A DNA stretch of 14,689 nucleotides from Actinomycetota bacterium (GTDB lineage Bacteria; Actinomycetota; Thermoleophilia; Solirubrobacterales; Solirubrobacteraceae), in NCBI GenBank assembly GCA_019348575.1, contig JAHWJE010000006.1:1-14689 (forward strand), in the 5' to 3' direction. Each line of letters starts with the position of its first letter. Position 1 is the stretch's first letter. The notes beneath the pieces were generated by a model. That model ran no database searches, was not told the DNA's origin, and saw only the letters and a program-made list of their open reading frames with translations. Of the stretch, positions 12,980-14,689 are shown in pieces. Made by a program: the position numbers and the translations under genes.

Positions 12980-13717
12980 GTGCTCGACGAGCGCGAGCCG
13001 GGTCCCCCCGTCGCCGTCGATGCCTTCCTGCGGGGCGCGCGCGGTGCGCGCGCGCGGCGCGCGCCGGCGCGCGTCTACGGCCACGCCGTTCGCGACGGCG
13101 CGCGGCGGTGGCTGCAGTACTGGTTCTTCTATCCCGACAATCCCCAGGACCGCGGGATCGTGCGCAGCGGCCGGCACGAGGGCGACTGGGAGATGCTGCA
13201 GGTCGGCCTTGGCGCCGGCGATCGCCCGCAGGTCGTGACGTTCGCCCAGCACGGGTGGCGCCAGGGCTGCGGCTGGGACGAGGTCGAGCGCGAGGGCGCA
13301 GCGCCGGTGGCGTACGTCGCGCACGGCTCACATGCGACGTATCCACGCCCGGGCAAGCAGGACCGGCCGTGGCCCGACCCCGACGACGAGGTGCGCGGCG
13401 ACGGCCTGCGCGTGCGCCCGCGCGTTTCGGTGATCACGCACGACCGGCCCGCGTGGGTCTTGTCGCGCCGGCCCTGGGGCTCGAGCAGGGCGGCGTGGTG
13501 GAACCCGTTCGAGAAGTCCAGTCCGTCCGGCCCGCGCTTTCAGGACGACGGCCGCTGGAGCGCTCCGGCGGCCTGGCATGCCGGTGCGCGCTCGTGCGCG
13601 GCGGGGCCGCCGGGGTATCCCTGGTGGGCGTTCGCAGCGATCGCTGCGCTTGCTGCGCTTGGGCTCACGCGCAGGCCTGTGCGGGCCCGCATTGGCCGCA
13701 TGGTAGAAAGAGGCTGA
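12980..13717 (+). CDS. Vps62-like (DUF946-type) protein with C-terminal membrane anchor; 5' end likely frame-shifted
   Basis: The 245-residue frame has the motifs of bacterial Vps62-related proteins: LQYWFFYPDNPQDRG (45-59), RHEGDWEMLQV (65-75), TFAQHGWRQGCGWDEVE (87-103) and VAYVAHGSHATYPRPG (110-125), then WWNPFEKSSPSGPRF. One hydrophobic helix (YPWWAFAAIAALAALGL, 213-229) precedes a basic tail, so the bulk would face outward with a short cytosolic end. The first usable start in frame is GTG 12980, but coding-like sequence runs further upstream in the same frame (PWALLAPAASALPARA) and looks like a signal peptide whose beginning, MTRSLRVLL, is at GTG 12862 in another frame. One base near 12889 separates the two. 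pspA follows after 23 bases. Function is not established. Confidence 0.65.
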   Translation: MLDEREPGPPVAVDAFLRGARGARARRAPARVYGHAVRDGARRWLQYWFFYPDNPQDRGIVRSGRHEGDWEMLQVGLGAGDRPQVVTFAQHGWRQGCGWDEVEREGAAPVAYVAHGSHATYPRPGKQDRPWPDPDDEVRGDGLRVRPRVSVITHDRPAWVLSRRPWGSSRAAWWNPFEKSSPSGPRFQDDGRWSAPAAWHAGARSCAAGPPGYPWWAFAAIAALAALGLTRRPVRARIGRMVERG

Positions 13718-13740
13718 CCCACCACCCCCGAGGAGGCACC

Positions 13741-14502
13741 ATGGCCGGCATGTCCGGGCGGATGTCCACCGTCATCAAAGCGAAGATCTCCAAGCTGCTG
13801 GACAAGGCGGAGGACCCGAGCGAGACGCTCGACTACAGCTACCAGCGCCAGCTCGAGTCGCTGCAGGGCGTCAAGAAGGGCATCGCCGACGTCGTGACCG
13901 CCAAGAAGCGCCTCGGGATGCAGGCCCAGAAGCTCGAGCAGTCGGTCGTCAAGCTCGACACGCAGGCGCGCCAGGCGCTCGCCGCGGGCAACGAGGAGCT
14001 CGCGCGCACGGCGCTCGAGCGCAAGCAGCTCGCGCAGACCGAGCTGCAGTCGCTCGACCAGCAGGTCGCCGAGCTGCAGTCCCAGCAGGACAAGCTGACC
14101 GAGTCCGAGAAGCGCCTGCGCCACAAGATCGAGGCCTTCCGGACCAAGAAGGAGGTCATCAAGGCCCAGTACTCCGCGGCCGAGGCGCAGGTGCGCATCT
14201 CGGAGGCCGCGACCGGCGTGGGCGAGGAGATGGCCGACGTCGGCCTCGCGATGCAGCGTGCGGTCGACAAGACCGAGGACATGCGCGCGCGGGCATCGGC
14301 GGTGGAGGAGCTCGAGGCGGCGGGGACGTTCGAGGACCTCACGCAGATCGGCGGCGGCCAGGACGACATCGACCGCGAGCTCGCGCAGCTCGGGGCCGGC
14401 GGGATGGTCGACGACGAGCTCGCCAAGCTGAAGGCCGAGCTCGGCCAGGGGAGCACCCCTGCGCCCGCCGAGCTCGAGTCCGGCGAAGGCGGGAAGGCGT
14501 GA
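13741..14502 (+). CDS. pspA: PspA/IM30 family envelope-stress protein
   Basis: 253 residues, cytosolic and membrane-peripheral, of the ESCRT-III-related PspA/IM30/Vipp1 family that coats damaged inner membranes. The N-terminal amphipathic helix region (STVIKAKISKLLDKAEDPSE) includes the family's 'EDP' turn and is followed by YSYQRQLESLQGVKKGIADV. A long coiled coil runs from about 35 to 210 with many Gln/Glu/Lys heptads (RKQLAQTELQSLDQQVAELQ). The C-terminus (GGGQDDIDRELAQLGAG, DDELAKLKAEL) is typical of actinobacterial members. GAGGAGG ends four bases before the ATG, the best ribosome site in the window. Its stop overlaps the next gene's GTG by four bases, so the two are made together. Confidence 0.93.
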   Translation: MAGMSGRMSTVIKAKISKLLDKAEDPSETLDYSYQRQLESLQGVKKGIADVVTAKKRLGMQAQKLEQSVVKLDTQARQALAAGNEELARTALERKQLAQTELQSLDQQVAELQSQQDKLTESEKRLRHKIEAFRTKKEVIKAQYSAAEAQVRISEAATGVGEEMADVGLAMQRAVDKTEDMRARASAVEELEAAGTFEDLTQIGGGQDDIDRELAQLGAGGMVDDELAKLKAELGQGSTPAPAELESGEGGKA

Positions 14503-14689
14503 TCGTCCGCATCATGGGAGAGGGCCAGTACCGCTTGGGCGACGACGTGCGCGAGCGCGTCAACGAGCTCGACAACATGGTCGTGGCGGCAGTCGACGGC
14601 AACGACGAGGATGCCTTCCACGCGGCCTTCGAGGAGATGCTCGACATCATCCGCAGCGAGGGCGAGCACCTCGGCGACGAGGAGCTCGA
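14499..14689 (+). CDS. PspA-associated protein (PspAA-type), 3' end cut by the window
   Basis: The GTG start overlaps the pspA stop as GTGA. The 63 visible residues begin MIVRIMGEGQYRLGDDVRER, then NELDNMVVAAVDGNDEDAFHAAF, EEMLDIIRSEGEHLGDEEL. This matches the short acidic PspAA domain (MIVRI-x-GEGQY, followed by a helical pair) known from actinobacterial and archaeal genes next to pspA. It is thought to act with PspA in membrane-stress responses; the biochemical role is unsettled. The family is usually about 90 residues, so roughly 25 are missing. Confidence 0.85.
   Translation, partial: MIVRIMGEGQYRLGDDVRERVNELDNMVVAAVDGNDEDAFHAAFEEMLDIIRSEGEHLGDEEL

Noticed and set aside
12862..13740. In-frame N-terminal extension of PspA reaching back to 12862
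   Set aside because: It reads the Vps62-like gene in the wrong frame. PspA has a clear start and ribosome site at 13741.
1..14689. CRISPR array, tRNA, rRNA, insertion sequence or prophage genes
   Set aside because: No regular direct repeats with spacers, no cloverleaf, no transposase or phage structural motifs were seen on either strand.

Overview
The window is very GC-rich, densely packed actinobacterial-type chromosome. GTG starts are frequent, several genes lack Shine-Dalgarno sites, and 4- to 14-base stop/start overlaps are common. A PspA gene overlapping a small PspA-associated gene, lipoproteins made of cell-wall-binding type 2 repeats, and thiolase/3-hydroxyacyl-CoA dehydrogenase genes all fit the class Thermoleophilia (Solirubrobacterales-like). 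That placement is inference; no rRNA or other marker gene is present. || Layout. 1-911: tail of a ribbon-helix-helix protein, a non-conserved stretch, then a rhomboid protease that has lost its N-terminal third. 925-3009 (minus): a Cys-rich, leaderless-secretion (no signal peptide) BtuF-like cobalamin-binding-type protein followed by a GT4 glycosyltransferase. 3010-3193: a divergent intergenic region in which the leaders of the two flanking genes are imperfect inverted copies of each other. 3194-4945 (plus): pterin-4a-carbinolamine dehydratase and a CNNM/CorC-type CBS membrane protein. 4946-5188: convergent gap with a strong intrinsic terminator. 5189-7219: divergent 3-hydroxyacyl-CoA dehydrogenase and thiolase, together able to perform the last two steps of a beta-oxidation-type cycle. 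7317-7475: small two-helix membrane protein. 7567-9687: enolase-superfamily enzyme divergent from a lipoprotein with a clan GH-A-like hydrolase domain. 9692-11231 (minus): xseB/xseA, exonuclease VII. 11278-12769 (minus): CWB2-repeat lipoprotein coupled to a 101-residue unknown protein. 12980-14689 (plus): Vps62-like membrane-anchored protein whose signal peptide appears frame-shifted, then pspA and a PspA-associated gene that runs off the end. || How genes relate. Exonuclease VII subunits, PspA with its partner, and the dehydrogenase/thiolase pair are clear functional units. The rest is mostly envelope and metabolic housekeeping. I see no defence island, prophage, CRISPR array, tRNA, rRNA or insertion sequence. 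The most unusual signals are regulatory: the inverted-duplicate leader at 3018-3176, a 31-base dyad over the likely xseA promoter, and a repeated TAnnnT-N7/8-start arrangement that suggests leaderless transcripts for four genes.
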